Notes: generated by a model from the sequence alone, not told the origin. A stretch of 59,997 bases of DNA from Bradyrhizobium manausense (GCF_018129685.1 NZ_JAFCLG010000029.1:1-59997), one strand, 5' to 3'. Shown: positions 8,686 through 17,684, counted from the first letter of the stretch. Numbers and translations are program-made.

Positions 8686-8945
8686 CGAAATCCCGGTCCC
8701 ACCAGAACGAGCTGTCCGCTCGACGGCTTTTACACGACCGAAACGTCAAAGATCTGCATTGTCGACCATCGCAGGCCTTGGATACAATCCGTCCCAGGCG
8801 CGATCGTCATCGACCAGGCGATGGTATCCCCGGCAAGCTTGTAAGGCGTTTGATTTCGCAGGCAAGGCGATGACGCTTGTGCCGGCAACCCAGACAAAAA
8901 CACCAGCGCACAGATCACCATCAAAGACTTAGAAAATCTTGACAT
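8541..8945 (-). pseudogene. secreted protein interrupted by an in-frame TAA
   Basis: ATG at 8945 opens a signal peptide (residues 1-25, ending P-A-Q-A) and a mature part with two cysteines, up to a TAA at 8730-8732. The same frame continues beyond it for 62 codons with clearly coding content (G-P-G-F-R-Y-F, then F-S-G-S-D-K-F-S-L-L-V-V) to TGA at 8541. The two parts read as one secreted beta-rich protein of 133 residues. The single lesion is a nonsense codon; the IS66 derivative lies just past the 3' end and does not interrupt it. This is the second such TAA-broken secreted gene in the window. Confidence 0.7.
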
Positions 8946-9154
8946 ACTTCGGTTCCCTGCATACGCCTACTCGGCTTTTTACATCTGGGTGAAGGTAACT
9001 TGATCCGATTGATCAGCCCTTAAGTCTACTCATCTCTCTCGGAATTGTTTAGTAAATCTGAAGTAAGTCAGTCTTGGAAGGAGTTAGATTTTGCTTAAGC
9101 CTGCCAAGTGGGTTGTGCGGGAAATTCTCCGCTCCAAGATTGCCTAATACTGCC

Positions 9155-9877
9155 ATGAGATGGCATCCTTGGCCGGGAACGGCAGACCATCTGCTTTTGA
9201 TTGCTCTGACTGGAGATTGGCTCGAACTTTTTCGAAGACTTTCGTTTTATCGGCTCGACAATTGGGCTGTCATCGGTGCGGCTGGTATCATAGCGTTAGG
9301 CATTGTCGGCGCTGCTGTACTTATCTCTAATCGCATGCTTCGAAGGCATCGCATCAGCACTTTGCTTCGCGAAGAGGTGCGCCTCGAACAGGAGCTTCCG
9401 GCGTGGAGAGACGCCCACGACTTCTTAGCGCGCTTTAAACGTACCAACGAAGCGACAGAAGTTACAACGGCTGAAACCTTCATCGAGAACGGGTTTGGCG
9501 GCGCGGCAGCAAGCCAGCAAGTTGACCTTGCGGGGATACTACCGAGCTTAAATGGTGCAATACGGGCGCGTCTCGGGACGCTGCTGCGCGAGGCTTTTGA
9601 GGCTGCTCAAAAACGAGACCAAACGTCCCGACTGATCTCTCGAATTGAGCGTCTCGAAGCACCGGAAGAGTGGGCGCCCGGCGAGTATGCATTGGCTTTA
9701 GCCAACATCGAGACCGCACGTGCAGATCTTCCTAAACTAACGCGCGAACTGACTAGGGCTATGGATGCCATTGAACGTGAAACGAAGAGTCTTCGTCGCG
9801 ACATCGCCTCGAAAGAGGAACGACTCGTCCTTATTCAAAGGCAGCTCGGTGAATTTTTATCGCACGGCCAACGCTGA
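9155..9877 (+). CDS. membrane-anchored coiled-coil protein (about 240 aa)
   Basis: One membrane helix lies near residues 36-58 (A-V-I-G-A-A-G-I-I-A-L-G-I-V). The rest is charged and helical, with two likely coiled-coil stretches (about 65-95 and 195-235), and should be cytoplasmic or periplasmic depending on orientation. The start is uncertain. ATG 9155 lacks a good ribosome binding site. TTG 9074 is in frame but poor too. TTG 9091 follows a perfect AAGGAG but is in another frame and stops after 18 codons, so the true 5' end may be frameshifted. No family recognised. Confidence 0.55.
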   Translation: MRWHPWPGTADHLLLIALTGDWLELFRRLSFYRLDNWAVIGAAGIIALGIVGAAVLISNRMLRRHRISTLLREEVRLEQELPAWRDAHDFLARFKRTNEATEVTTAETFIENGFGGAAASQQVDLAGILPSLNGAIRARLGTLLREAFEAAQKRDQTSRLISRIERLEAPEEWAPGEYALALANIETARADLPKLTRELTRAMDAIERETKSLRRDIASKEERLVLIQRQLGEFLSHGQR

Positions 9878-9937
9878 AGGTGCATCGACGTAAGCTTCAA
9901 CCGGGCGGCAGGTGGCTTCCGCGTCAGCGAGTAGGTA

Positions 9938-9963
9938 AACAGTCCATCGGACTGACTGTTTTC
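9938..9963 (+). terminator. weak stem-loop after the coiled-coil gene
   Basis: AACAGT and ACTGTT flank CAGTCC-ATC-GGACTG, giving two mutually exclusive 6-base stems followed by a short T-run. It lies about 60 bases after the stop of the upstream plus-strand gene. Confidence 0.35.
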
Positions 9964-10207
9964 AAACGTTCAAACGGTTCATTGTGGACCTACAGAGCAA
10001 AAGAAATCGTCCCCCGGTTTCCCAGCTTGTTTTCGTGAGATTGAGCACGGCTGTTGCTCCGCCGGGAGTAGTTTGATGCGGCGGAGGGTTATAAACTTTG
10101 CCGCGGACGGCCCCGTCCGGCTTTCGCTGTCATGCGAGCCGTTTCGAAGTATCCCTCCGGGGGCGACCGCCTTGCCGAGTGAGGTGGCAAGGTGAAGACA
10201 TAGGCGT

Positions 10208-10621
10208 ATGACTAACCATATGCCTATGCCGAAGGTTTCCCGACTTCAAGTCGTCTCGACGGGCGCACGGCGCCATTGGACTTTGGAGGAGAAGCAGCGG
10301 ATCGTTGCCGAGAGCTATAGCGGGCCACGATTGGTGTCGGTAACGGCACGTCGCAACGGATTGTCGACGAGCCAATTGTTCACGTGGCGCCGGCTGGCGC
10401 GCGACGGCCGGCTGACGGAGGATGCCGCGCCTGCGCTGGTATCCGTCGAGATCACCTCAGCTTCGGCATCGACGTGCGCGCAGCAGCCGTCTTCTCCGCC
10501 TGCGCAGCGCGCAATGATTGGAGTCATCGAGATCGAGCTTGGTGGTTGCCGCGTGCGAGTGGATCGTGACGTGGACACTGAGGCGTTGCAGCGGGTCCTT
10601 GAGCTTCTGCGACGACAATGA
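10208..10621 (+). CDS. tnpA: IS66 accessory protein TnpA
   Basis: A 137-residue protein with the N-terminal helix-turn-helix typical of IS66 OrfA (R-R-H-W-T-L-E-E-K-Q-R-I-V, then N-G-L-S-T-S-Q-L-F-T-W-R-R-L), a low-complexity linker and a C-terminal E-L-G-G-C-R-V-R-V. It appears complete. In IS66 elements TnpA is needed with TnpB and TnpC for transposition, probably as a DNA-binding accessory factor. Its stop overlaps the tnpB start as ATGA. Confidence 0.9.
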   Translation: MTNHMPMPKVSRLQVVSTGARRHWTLEEKQRIVAESYSGPRLVSVTARRNGLSTSQLFTWRRLARDGRLTEDAAPALVSVEITSASASTCAQQPSSPPAQRAMIGVIEIELGGCRVRVDRDVDTEALQRVLELLRRQ

Positions 10622-10965
10622 TCCCAATTCCGAGCGGCGTCAGGGTCTGGATCGCCACTGGCCACACCGACATGCGCCGCGGCATGCAAAGCCTGGCGCT
10701 TGCGGTGCAGGAGAGTCTGAAGCGCGCTCCTCATGCCGGCGATCTCCACATCTTCCGGGGCCGCCGCGGCGATCTGGTCAAGATCCTCTGGCATGACGGG
10801 TTGGGCATGTCGCTCTATGCCAAGCGTCTGGATCGCGGCAAGTTCATCTGGCCGTCGGCGTCGGCCGGCGCGGTATCGATCTCAGCGGCGCAGATGGCCT
10901 ATATGCTCGAGGGCATCGACTGGCGGAATCCGCAACTGAGTTGGCGGTCGCAGAGCGCAGGCTGA
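10618..10965 (+). CDS. tnpB: IS66 accessory protein TnpB
   Basis: A 115-residue IS66 Orf2-like protein of the usual length with the family hallmarks: a start reading I-P-S-G-V-R-V-W-I-A-T-G-H-T-D-M-R-R-G, then H-I-F-R-G-R-R-G-D-L-V-K-I-L-W-H-D-G, and L-D-R-G-K-F-I-W-P. It appears intact. It overlaps tnpA by 4 bases, which suggests translational coupling. Its exact biochemical role is not settled in the family. Confidence 0.92.
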   Translation: MIPIPSGVRVWIATGHTDMRRGMQSLALAVQESLKRAPHAGDLHIFRGRRGDLVKILWHDGLGMSLYAKRLDRGKFIWPSASAGAVSISAAQMAYMLEGIDWRNPQLSWRSQSAG

Positions 10966-11035
10966 GTGAAGAAATCTGCGGTCGCTGCAATTTTGGGGAG
11001 TCACATCGCGTCCAATCTGTGATTCACTGCGTCGT

Positions 11036-12671
11036 ATGGATACCGGCCGCGACGCTGTTCCGGATGATTTTGCCGCCCTGAAGGAGGCGCTGGCAGTCGA
11101 GCGCGCGAAGGGTTTGGAGATCGCCGCCGAGCTCGCGATCGCCCGCGCGAAAGCGTCGGAAGACGAGGCGCTGATGCACAGCAGAAGCTGCAGATCGCCA
11201 AGCTAAGGCATCAGATCTACGGACCACGGTCGGAGCGCTCGGCGCGGCTGGTCGAGCAGTTGGCGCTGACGTTCGAAGAGCTGGAAGCTGACGCCACCGA
11301 GGACGAGCTGGCGGCGGAACGGGCCGTGGGCAAGACGACCACGGTGCGTGGATTTACCCGCAAGCGCGCCGAGCGTCAGACCTTCCCCGAACACCTTCCC
11401 CGCGAGCGTGCGGTGATCGATGGGCCCGCGGCTTGTGAATGCTGCGGCAGCAACCGCCTGCGCAAGCTCGGCGAGGATGTGACACGCACGCTGGAAGTGG
11501 TGCCGCGCCAGTGGAAGGTGATCGAGACGGTCCGGGAGAAGTTCTCCTGCCGCGACTGCGAGAAGATCAGCCAGGCGCCGGCGCCGTTCCATGCCGTCGC
11601 CCGGGGGTGGGCCGGCCCAAGCCTCCTCTTGGCCGTGATCATGTTCGAGAAGTTCGGCCAGCATCAGCCCTTGAACCGCCAGCCGAGCGCTATGCTCTGG
11701 AAGGCGTGCCAATAGCCTTGTCGACCATGGCCGATGCCGTGGGATCGGTCCGTAGGGCGCTTCAGCCCCTGCTGAGCCTGGTGGAAGCCCATGTCATGGC
11801 GGCCGAGCGCCTTCACGCCGATGATACTACCGTGCCGGTGCTGGCCAAGGGCAAGACTGACACGGGACGATGCTGGATCTACGTCCCGGACGACCGGCCC
11901 TTTGGGGGCGCGGGGCCGCGGGCGGCGATGTTCTATTACTCGACCGCAAGGGCGAACATCCCCAGGCGCATCTGGCCCGGTATGCCGACATCCTGCAGGC
12001 CGACGCCTATGACGGGTACAACCAGCTCTAGCAAGCCAGGGCCAATCCGGGAAGCCGCCTGCTGGTCGCATGGACGGCGTCCGTTCTACGCCATGGCGGA
12101 CATTGAAGAGAATGCCCGGCGCACGGCTGCCGGCAAGAAGGAAATCCCGCTCTCGCCGATCGCGATCGAGGTCGCGCGGCGGATCGATGGGCTGTTCGAG
12201 ATCGAACGGTCCATCAACGGCAAGAGTGCCGAGGAGCGCCTTCAGGTGCGGCAGACGCTGAGCCGGCCCCTGGTCGAGGACCTCTAGGTCTATATGCGGG
12301 AGCAGCTTGCCAAGCTGTCTCGGGGGCACGACCTGGCTAAGGCGTTCAACTACATCCTGAAGCGTTGGACGAGCTTCACCCTGTTCCTCGAGGACGGGCG
12401 AGTTTGCCTCTCGAACAACGCCGCCGAAGGAGGCTTGCGAGGCATAGCACTTGGCCGGAAGTCCTGGCTGTTCTGTGGATCGGATCGCGGTGGACGGCGC
12501 GCTGCTTCCATGTACAGCCTGATCGTCACAGCTAAAATGAACGGCGTCGATCCGCAAGCGTGGCTGGCCGATGTCCTTGCTCGCATCGCTACTCATCCGG
12601 CTCATCGGCTCGACGAACTTCTGCCCTGGAATTGGACGCTAGCATCAGCGCTCACCGCTCGAGCCGCATGA
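11036..12671 (+). pseudogene. tnpC: IS66 transposase TnpC, multiply disrupted
   Basis: ATG 11036 begins a TnpC. Comparison with the family pattern shows at least four lesions: a 1-base loss near 11176, another near 11688, a shift near 11945 with a return to the original frame near 12040, and a nonsense TAG at 12285-12287 where the family has glutamine. Recognisable parts remain: the zinc-finger-like C-x-C-C ... C-R-D-C (about 11433-11563), the D-D-T-T-V-P-V-L catalytic region (about 11818), the N-N-A-A-E catalytic end (about 12415) and the C-terminal P-A-H-R-L-D-E-L-L-P-W-N. No active transposase can be made from this copy. Confidence 0.88.
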
Positions 12672-12907
12672 CCACCCCCGTCAACAGGGTCCATCACATC
12701 ACCACCATCACCAAGGTCGCCAAAGACCTGGGCGAAGACGAAGATTGGCTGTGGGACATCGCCTCCGAGATGGAGATCGAGGATGGCGTCATCTGGGTCT
12801 ATGGCGTCGGAGAAGACGGCGTTCAGGCGTTCACCGACTTCGGCATCGATTGCCTCATCGAGCTGATCAGGTTCTACAAAGAGAACCCTGGACTACTCAG
12901 GCGGTAA
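12668..12907 (+). CDS. IS66 passenger protein (79 aa), coupled to tnpC
   Basis: The ATG overlaps the tnpC stop as ATGA (12668-12671) and the gene ends 26 bases before the right end of the element, so it is carried by the transposon. The acidic product has an N-terminal V-A-K-D-L-G-E-D-E-D-W-L-W-D-I-A region, a beta-like middle (I-W-V-Y-G-V-G-E-D-G-V) and a C-terminal helix (I-D-C-L-I-E-L-I). A short stretch matching its first codons also sits at the end of the deleted copy (8455-8495), so the gene belongs to this IS subfamily. Unlike tnpC, it is intact. Function unknown. Confidence 0.75.
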   Translation: MTTPVNRVHHITTITKVAKDLGEDEDWLWDIASEMEIEDGVIWVYGVGEDGVQAFTDFGIDCLIELIRFYKENPGLLRR

Positions 12908-13071
12908 CCCTGCGGCCTACGCCGAATGGATACGTTTCGAACACTGCCGTTGCAGTCAAAACGGGTAAAAAGGTTCTCGTAGGGAACAGTTAGGCATCAG
13001 TTAACCATAATTGGGTACAAGGAGATGCAGCAGGATATGTGCTTGCTCATTGCACCCGTTGGACTGCTTGC

Positions 13072-13419
13072 ATGAAGCCGTCACCCGTTATATTTTTGTG
13101 TGTTCTCATATTGAGCGGATGCGCGTCCCGCCCACCGCCGCAATTTGGTCAACTTGTAGCTTGGGATGGCTTGGGGCAAGACCCGAATAGACATTTGAGG
13201 CCTTCCACGACGACCCGCACGCACTTAATTCGCTCTTCGGATTCTGTTGTAAAGGACCAAACCAATCAACTAAGCCAACTACGTCCATTCACTCAAGAGT
13301 GGTGGAAATTGCATGATGAAATTGAACGCACGCAGGACACCGAGTTGGCGCGCAAACTTGTAATCTGTCTACGCTGCGGCATCGAACCGGCCGATTTCAC
13401 TGCCTCGATCAAGCACTAG
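13072..13419 (+). CDS. small lipoprotein (115 aa)
   Basis: From ATG 13072 there is a lipoprotein signal peptide with lipobox L-S-G-C (cysteine at residue 18), followed by A-S-R-P-P-P. Signal peptidase II processing and lipidation are expected. The mature part is polar with no recognised domain; near the C-terminus are two cysteines (I-C-L-R-C-G). An in-frame start at 13039 would place a non-signal extension in front and is less likely. It lies just past the right end of the IS66 element and has no operon partner. Confidence 0.65.
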   Translation: MKPSPVIFLCVLILSGCASRPPPQFGQLVAWDGLGQDPNRHLRPSTTTRTHLIRSSDSVVKDQTNQLSQLRPFTQEWWKLHDEIERTQDTELARKLVICLRCGIEPADFTASIKH

Positions 13420-13723
13420 CGATGTCAATGAAGTTCTCGCCTGCACCCTGCAGAACCGGTGAGGCGCGGTTGCGCAAATCCACCCAGGGCGCACGGTCGG
13501 CGCGGACGCAAGCCCAATGAGCGCGTCAGACCCACCCTAGCGCAGGCAACAAGCGTTTAGCCTCTTCCGCTTCTGGCTGCCTGTATCAGCTAGACAACAG
13601 AAGCCTTGAGGGACCCAAAGGTGAACGCTTCTGAGGTAGCACGCTATTCAGCGTATCCCAACTGCTTTGCTACGTCTCACAACGCAACTAGAATGTTTGC
13701 GCGGCACAAAGAGGATTCTGAAT
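13420..13723. other. gene-free stretch before the metallopeptidase gene
   Basis: About 300 bases. A short plus-strand frame (13606-13851) overlaps the start of the peptidase gene but has no domain or export signal. No RNA gene, terminator or element end is visible. The promoter of the peptidase gene should lie here. Confidence 0.3.
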
Positions 13724-14734
13724 ATGCGAAATTCCTATATGGCGAGGAGGAGGATCTCGGTCGCCCTGACTGCCCTTCTGTTTATCGTTTATACAATTCA
13801 ATCAACGATCGCCGAAGAGCATTTTACGCTTACTTGGCCGCTGGAATGTAAGCTCCACGAGACGTGCTTCATTCAGAACTACGTTGACCACGATCCATCT
13901 GACCAAATCCTAGACTTTCATTGTGGCCGTCGGACTTATGACGGTCACGATGGTACCGATATCCGGTTACCCGATCTCGAAGCTGAAAAGAAAGGAGTGA
14001 GAGTTTTCGCCGTTGCCTCCGGAACGATCGTTCGTTCGCGGGATGACATGGATGACGTGTCTGTCAAGACAGCTGACAGGTCTGCGGTCGTTGGTCGAGA
14101 GTGCGGCAACGGCGTTATCATCGACCATGGCAATGGTTGGAGCAGTCAGTACTGTCACATGACCAAGAATAGCATCGCCTTGAAGCCAGGCGCCTCCGTC
14201 GTTTCAGGGCAAGCAATAGGGTTCGCTGGCCTATCGGGAGATACTGAGTTCGCTCACCTACACATAACAATACGACACAACGGAACCGTCGTTGATCCAT
14301 TTTCAGAGGGGGCGGCGCAGAACCAATGCAACGCCGGCCGCTCGCTTTGGTCCTCGGAACTATCTTATGAACCGACGGAAATAATCAATGTTGGCTTCGC
14401 TGATCAAGCGATGACCATGGAGCAGATTGAGCTTGGAGAATTGAACCATTTCCTGCCCACATCCCACTCCGCGGCCATGGTCGCGTATGTGCGCGCGATT
14501 GGCCTTCAAACAGGTGACGAACAGTTTATCGAACTCAGCTCTCCTAACGGCACTATCTTGTCGGGGTACAACGCGCCGAAGCTGGCGAGAGATCAAGCGC
14601 AGTACTTCATGACGACTGGAAAGAAGCTTGATGGCTCCGAATGGCCCAGCGGTACATATGCTGCAACGTTCATTGTGCGTAGAAATGGCGGCGAAATTTT
14701 ACGCAGGACGTTTGAAGCCAAGATAACAAATTAG
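13724..14734 (+). CDS. secreted M23 (LytM-type) metallopeptidase
   Basis: A 336-residue protein starting at ATG 13724 with AGAGGA about 8 bases upstream. A signal peptide or anchor spans residues 11-30. The M23 domain (about 60-200) carries the zinc-site motifs H-D-G-T-D (H75, D79) and H-L-H (H178, H180), with H145 in Q-Y-C-H. Family members cleave peptidoglycan cross-bridges or act as scaffolds; the residues suggest an active enzyme. The C-terminal 120 residues form an extra domain I do not recognise. Six or so cysteines suit a periplasmic protein. It stands alone. Its start-proximal frame overlaps unrelated upstream DNA, so earlier starts were rejected. Confidence 0.8.
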   Translation: MRNSYMARRRISVALTALLFIVYTIQSTIAEEHFTLTWPLECKLHETCFIQNYVDHDPSDQILDFHCGRRTYDGHDGTDIRLPDLEAEKKGVRVFAVASGTIVRSRDDMDDVSVKTADRSAVVGRECGNGVIIDHGNGWSSQYCHMTKNSIALKPGASVVSGQAIGFAGLSGDTEFAHLHITIRHNGTVVDPFSEGAAQNQCNAGRSLWSSELSYEPTEIINVGFADQAMTMEQIELGELNHFLPTSHSAAMVAYVRAIGLQTGDEQFIELSSPNGTILSGYNAPKLARDQAQYFMTTGKKLDGSEWPSGTYAATFIVRRNGGEILRRTFEAKITN

Positions 14735-15072
14735 CCTATTGTCTCAGGAAGCACGTGGCTTCCGATTCGATCGGGCGTCGTGTTGCGCAAATTCTGTCAA
14801 CCTTTCGAACCCAATAGCCTATGATGGACGACGACCAAGTCTTGGAGGTTTTCGAATGTTGGACGCCCGAAGGTTAGCCTAGCTAATTTTTGACTCGTAT
14901 ATTTGGAGCGAAGCAAACGAGCTGCCCAGCGTCACGACGTCGCCGTGAACTGCTCGTGCCTGGTCATGTGAGACCTTCGAAGGCATCCGCTGCAGCACCA
15001 CCGTCGGGAACCTTTCCACGCGATCTACTTACTTCTCTCGCCAATATGAATTAACGTAAACAAGCGGGCGAG
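14735..15072. other. gene-free stretch at the border of the polysaccharide locus
   Basis: About 340 bases with no credible frame, RNA gene or IS end. It separates the decayed accessory region from the polysaccharide genes and should hold the promoter for the methyltransferase gene at 15073. Confidence 0.3.
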
Positions 15073-15843
15073 TTGCGGTTTCGCCGCGAACCGGGCATAC
15101 GAACAGCTACCGGGAAGCTCGGCGTCGAAAAACTAACTTCCGAATTCGAGGCAACCTTGAGCAGTATTCAGCACCGATTTCAGGCTTCACTTCGTCGCTA
15201 CGTCAATCCACTCGGACATGTGGCCTTTTTGCAGGCCCTCCGCCCCTCGGCCCGCGTGCTCGATGTCGGATGCGGGAACGCCTCTCCCGCTCGAGCAAAA
15301 CGCTATCGACCCGATATCCACTACACGGGCGTGGACGTTGCAGACCACAATCAAACTTCTGCGTCGCTGGCGCTTGCGGACCGTTACATCCTTTTGAAGC
15401 CAGAGGATTTCGCGTCGGGAATCGCGGCGCTGGAGTCTGGCAACTTCGATGCGGTGATAAGCCGACATAATCTGGAGCACTGCAGTGAGCCGGACAAGGT
15501 GCTTGAGGCCATGAGCGCTACGCTCGCCCCCGGAGGATTGCTGTATCTGGTGTTTCCCTGTGAAGCATCTGTTGACTTCCCAAGGCGCCAAGGCACTTTG
15601 AATTTCTGGGATGACCCAACGCATGTCCGTCCCCCGAATTGGGCTAACGTCCTCTCGTCCCTCAAACAGAACGGACTGAATGTCTTGCACTCTGCCGCAC
15701 GGTATCGACCGCCCATCCTCGCAACGATAGGCGCAGTGACGGAGCCAGCATCTATCTTGACGGGGCGCATAGGCCCTTATGGAGGCACTTGGGCCCTTTA
15801 CGGGTTCGAAAGCGTCATTTGGGCTCAAAAACCGGCGTACTGA
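15073..15843 (+). CDS. class I SAM-dependent methyltransferase
   Basis: A 256-residue protein. The SAM-binding motif I is V-L-D-V-G-C-G-N-A (residues 62-70), followed by the motif II aspartate (G-V-D-V) and a post-core region (F-D-A-V-I-S-R-H-N-L-E-H, then L-A-P-G-G-L-L-Y-L-V-F), all typical of Methyltransf_11-type enzymes. The start is TTG 15073 with GCGGGCGAG upstream; a later start is possible. It is the first gene of the polysaccharide locus and its last 29 bases overlap the 3' end of the convergent glycosyltransferase gene. A role in methylating a sugar is inferred from context. Confidence 0.75.
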   Translation: MRFRREPGIRTATGKLGVEKLTSEFEATLSSIQHRFQASLRRYVNPLGHVAFLQALRPSARVLDVGCGNASPARAKRYRPDIHYTGVDVADHNQTSASLALADRYILLKPEDFASGIAALESGNFDAVISRHNLEHCSEPDKVLEAMSATLAPGGLLYLVFPCEASVDFPRRQGTLNFWDDPTHVRPPNWANVLSSLKQNGLNVLHSAARYRPPILATIGAVTEPASILTGRIGPYGGTWALYGFESVIWAQKPAY

Positions 15844-16978
15844 CGCGCTCGATGGTGTTGCGATCTGCCAGACTCTCGACCAGACGCCGACATTCCTCGT
15901 CCTCGATCACCAGCTCGGACTCAGGAATACGACGAAGCGATGCCTCGAGTTCAACATACCGCTCTTGAGTCAGGCCTTGAAGGGCCAGCCTGAGGGAATC
16001 CGGGTCAGCGCTATCCATCCTCAAGCCGACGCCGTGACGGGTTAGCCACTTGCCTGTTTCAACTGTCGAAAGCGCGATTGGAACTGCATCATAATAGATC
16101 GAGCGGTACAGCCGGTTTGGCAGCAGCCAGTCGGAATTGGCGCCCTCCTCGTAGAAATCCATCGCCCAGGCGAAGTGAACCGATCTGAACAGCTGGGCCA
16201 ACTCGTCTTCATCGGCGAACCCCCCGACATAGTTGATACCGGGCAAATTTGAGAAGGCGGACTTGACGTCGGGAAAGACGCCACTGGCTGGCCGGCCAGC
16301 AACGATCACCTCGATCAAGCCCGGCGCATCTGCCGCGACTCGCGCAAGAAGGGCAAGGCTGCGTGCGCAGCGTATCACGCCGAACCAGCCAATTCGCCAC
16401 GGCGGCCCAGGCGCATGAGAACCGCGCTTCGGGCGACCACCGGATGACGCAGGGAAAATCTTATTTTCAAGTATGATCGTGCGCGGCAAACTGCCGTATG
16501 TTCGGGCAAAATAGTTTTCTACAAATCCGGGCGAGCTTGAGACGAGCGCCTGACTCTGCCTGAGAAGGACCCCCTCGATTCGCCGAAGCAACCTTCCAAG
16601 CCATCCAGAACCTGTCATGAGGCGATGTATATCAAGGCATTCATAAGTGAGCGGAACGTTCCTGCGACACAGTTTTCTCGCAAGAGCCGCCAACAGGAGC
16701 ATCTCCAGATTTCGCGCCATGATGGCGTCAGCGTCGAGCAGATACTTTCTGTGCTTCAGCAGAGCGATTGCGCCTTTCAGCACAGCACTAGAACGCTGCG
16801 CAAACCGAGTGTTGAAAGTTTGTCCGAGACCGAGAACAACATCCGCTATATTTGGATCGAACTCTGCCTTCCGATGGAACCCGATCATTACTACTTCCGC
16901 ACCGGCCCGCTTCAAAACTTCAACACGCCGCGCAGTATCCGCATGGTTTAAGTCATGGACGAAATAGACGATCTTCAT
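15815..16978 (-). CDS. glycosyltransferase, GT4-like (387 aa)
   Basis: Begins M-K-I-V-Y-F-V-H-D-L, the usual opening of GT-B glycosyltransferases. The N-terminal half has a likely acceptor domain (Y-E-C-L-D-I-H-R, then the S-Q-A-L-V-S-S-S-P-G-F region); the C-terminal half has W-R-I-G-W-F-G-V-I-R, I-E-V-I-V-A-G-R and a donor-site-like D-F-Y-E-E-G-A-N-S. This suits a cytoplasmic enzyme that adds a sugar to a lipid-linked repeat unit. The donor sugar cannot be read from the sequence. The start is ATG 16978; it is divergent from the heptose operon with about 90 bases between them. Confidence 0.8.
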   Translation of the reverse strand: MKIVYFVHDLNHADTARRVEVLKRAGAEVVMIGFHRKAEFDPNIADVVLGLGQTFNTRFAQRSSAVLKGAIALLKHRKYLLDADAIMARNLEMLLLAALARKLCRRNVPLTYECLDIHRLMTGSGWLGRLLRRIEGVLLRQSQALVSSSPGFVENYFARTYGSLPRTIILENKIFPASSGGRPKRGSHAPGPPWRIGWFGVIRCARSLALLARVAADAPGLIEVIVAGRPASGVFPDVKSAFSNLPGINYVGGFADEDELAQLFRSVHFAWAMDFYEEGANSDWLLPNRLYRSIYYDAVPIALSTVETGKWLTRHGVGLRMDSADPDSLRLALQGLTQERYVELEASLRRIPESELVIEDEECRRLVESLADRNTIERVSTPVFEPK

Positions 16979-17069
16979 GAGAAATCATTGTCAGTTGCTG
17001 CGCGGCTCAGATACTGTATAGCTGATTATCGCGCGTTAAGCTTGGGTTTATAACTTTGGAGCGCCAGGA

Positions 17070-17684
17070 ATGACAAGGTACGCCCGGGATTATTTTGCCA
17101 AACTCAAGGCGACGATCGATCTGATGGACTTCGCCGAGATCGATAATTGCGTTGGCGTCATCGAGCGGGCTTGGCGTGAGGGGCGGCAAATTCTCACCCT
17201 TGGCAACGGCGGAAGCGCGATGACCGCCATTCACTACATCACTGATTGGAGCAAGATGATCTCCAACCAAAACGACAAGCCTTTTTATGGACGAACCTTG
17301 TTGGACAATATCGGCATGTTGACCGCCTACGCCAACGACGTGTCCTATGCTGACATCTTTTCCGAACAATTGAAGCATACCGCAACCAAGGGAGATGTTG
17401 TCATTGCCATCTCCGGAAGCGGCAATTCCGAAAATGTCGTTCGCGCCGTCAGGCTGGCGAACGCGATGGGATGTGAGACTATCGGCTTGTGCGGATTCAA
17501 CGGTGGCCAGCTTCGCCAATTGGCGAAGCACACTATCTGGGTCGACATCGATGACATGCAGATATGCGAGGATCTCCATGCGATCTTCGGTCACATCGTC
17601 ATGCAACGGTTGTGTGGAGGCATTACCGATACCATGCCCGGCTGCAGACGGTCACTGAGCGGCGCGTCAACGGAAGCGAAATGA
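17070..17684 (+). CDS. gmhA: D-sedoheptulose 7-phosphate isomerase (GmhA-like)
   Basis: A 204-residue SIS-domain protein. It carries the phosphosugar-binding loop L-G-N-G-G-S-A (residues 44-50) and A-I-S-G-S-G-N-S (113-120), and a C-terminal I-C-E-D-L-H-A-I-F-G-H region (165-175) that matches the catalytic histidine segment of GmhA. GmhA converts sedoheptulose 7-phosphate to D-glycero-D-manno-heptose 7-phosphate, the first step of nucleotide-heptose synthesis. It heads a four-gene operon with the epimerase, the HddC-GmhB fusion and HddA, and its stop overlaps the next start as ATGA. Assignment to the heptose pathway is supported by these neighbours. Confidence 0.85.
   Translation: MTRYARDYFAKLKATIDLMDFAEIDNCVGVIERAWREGRQILTLGNGGSAMTAIHYITDWSKMISNQNDKPFYGRTLLDNIGMLTAYANDVSYADIFSEQLKHTATKGDVVIAISGSGNSENVVRAVRLANAMGCETIGLCGFNGGQLRQLAKHTIWVDIDDMQICEDLHAIFGHIVMQRLCGGITDTMPGCRRSLSGASTEAK

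Larger units (their letters stand above)
10149..12933 (+). mobile_element. full-length IS66-family element carrying a passenger gene
   Basis: A 2,785-bp element. Its ends are GTATCCCTCCGGGGGCGACC at 10149 and, read inward from 12933, GTATCCATTCGGCGTAGGCC. Both flanks carry GTTTCGAA (10141-10148 and 12934-12941), an exact 8-bp duplication. Inside are tnpA, tnpB, a decayed tnpC and, before the right repeat, a small gene not needed for IS66 transposition. The gene starts overlap as ATGA at tnpA/tnpB and at tnpC/passenger, so all are read as one operon. tnpC lesions make this copy non-autonomous. Confidence 0.92.

Noticed and set aside
9901..10148. Possible RNA gene or regulatory RNA before the IS66 element
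   Set aside because: Only short stem-loops are visible; no known structure or promoter-terminator pair.
12294..12671. Plus-strand frame read as a separate small protein
   Set aside because: It is the C-terminal end of the IS66 tnpC after the nonsense TAG at 12285-12287, not an independent gene.
17564..17680. Upstream extension of the epimerase frame
   Set aside because: It lies within gmhA in another frame; the ATGA overlap and the family N-terminus place the start at 17681.
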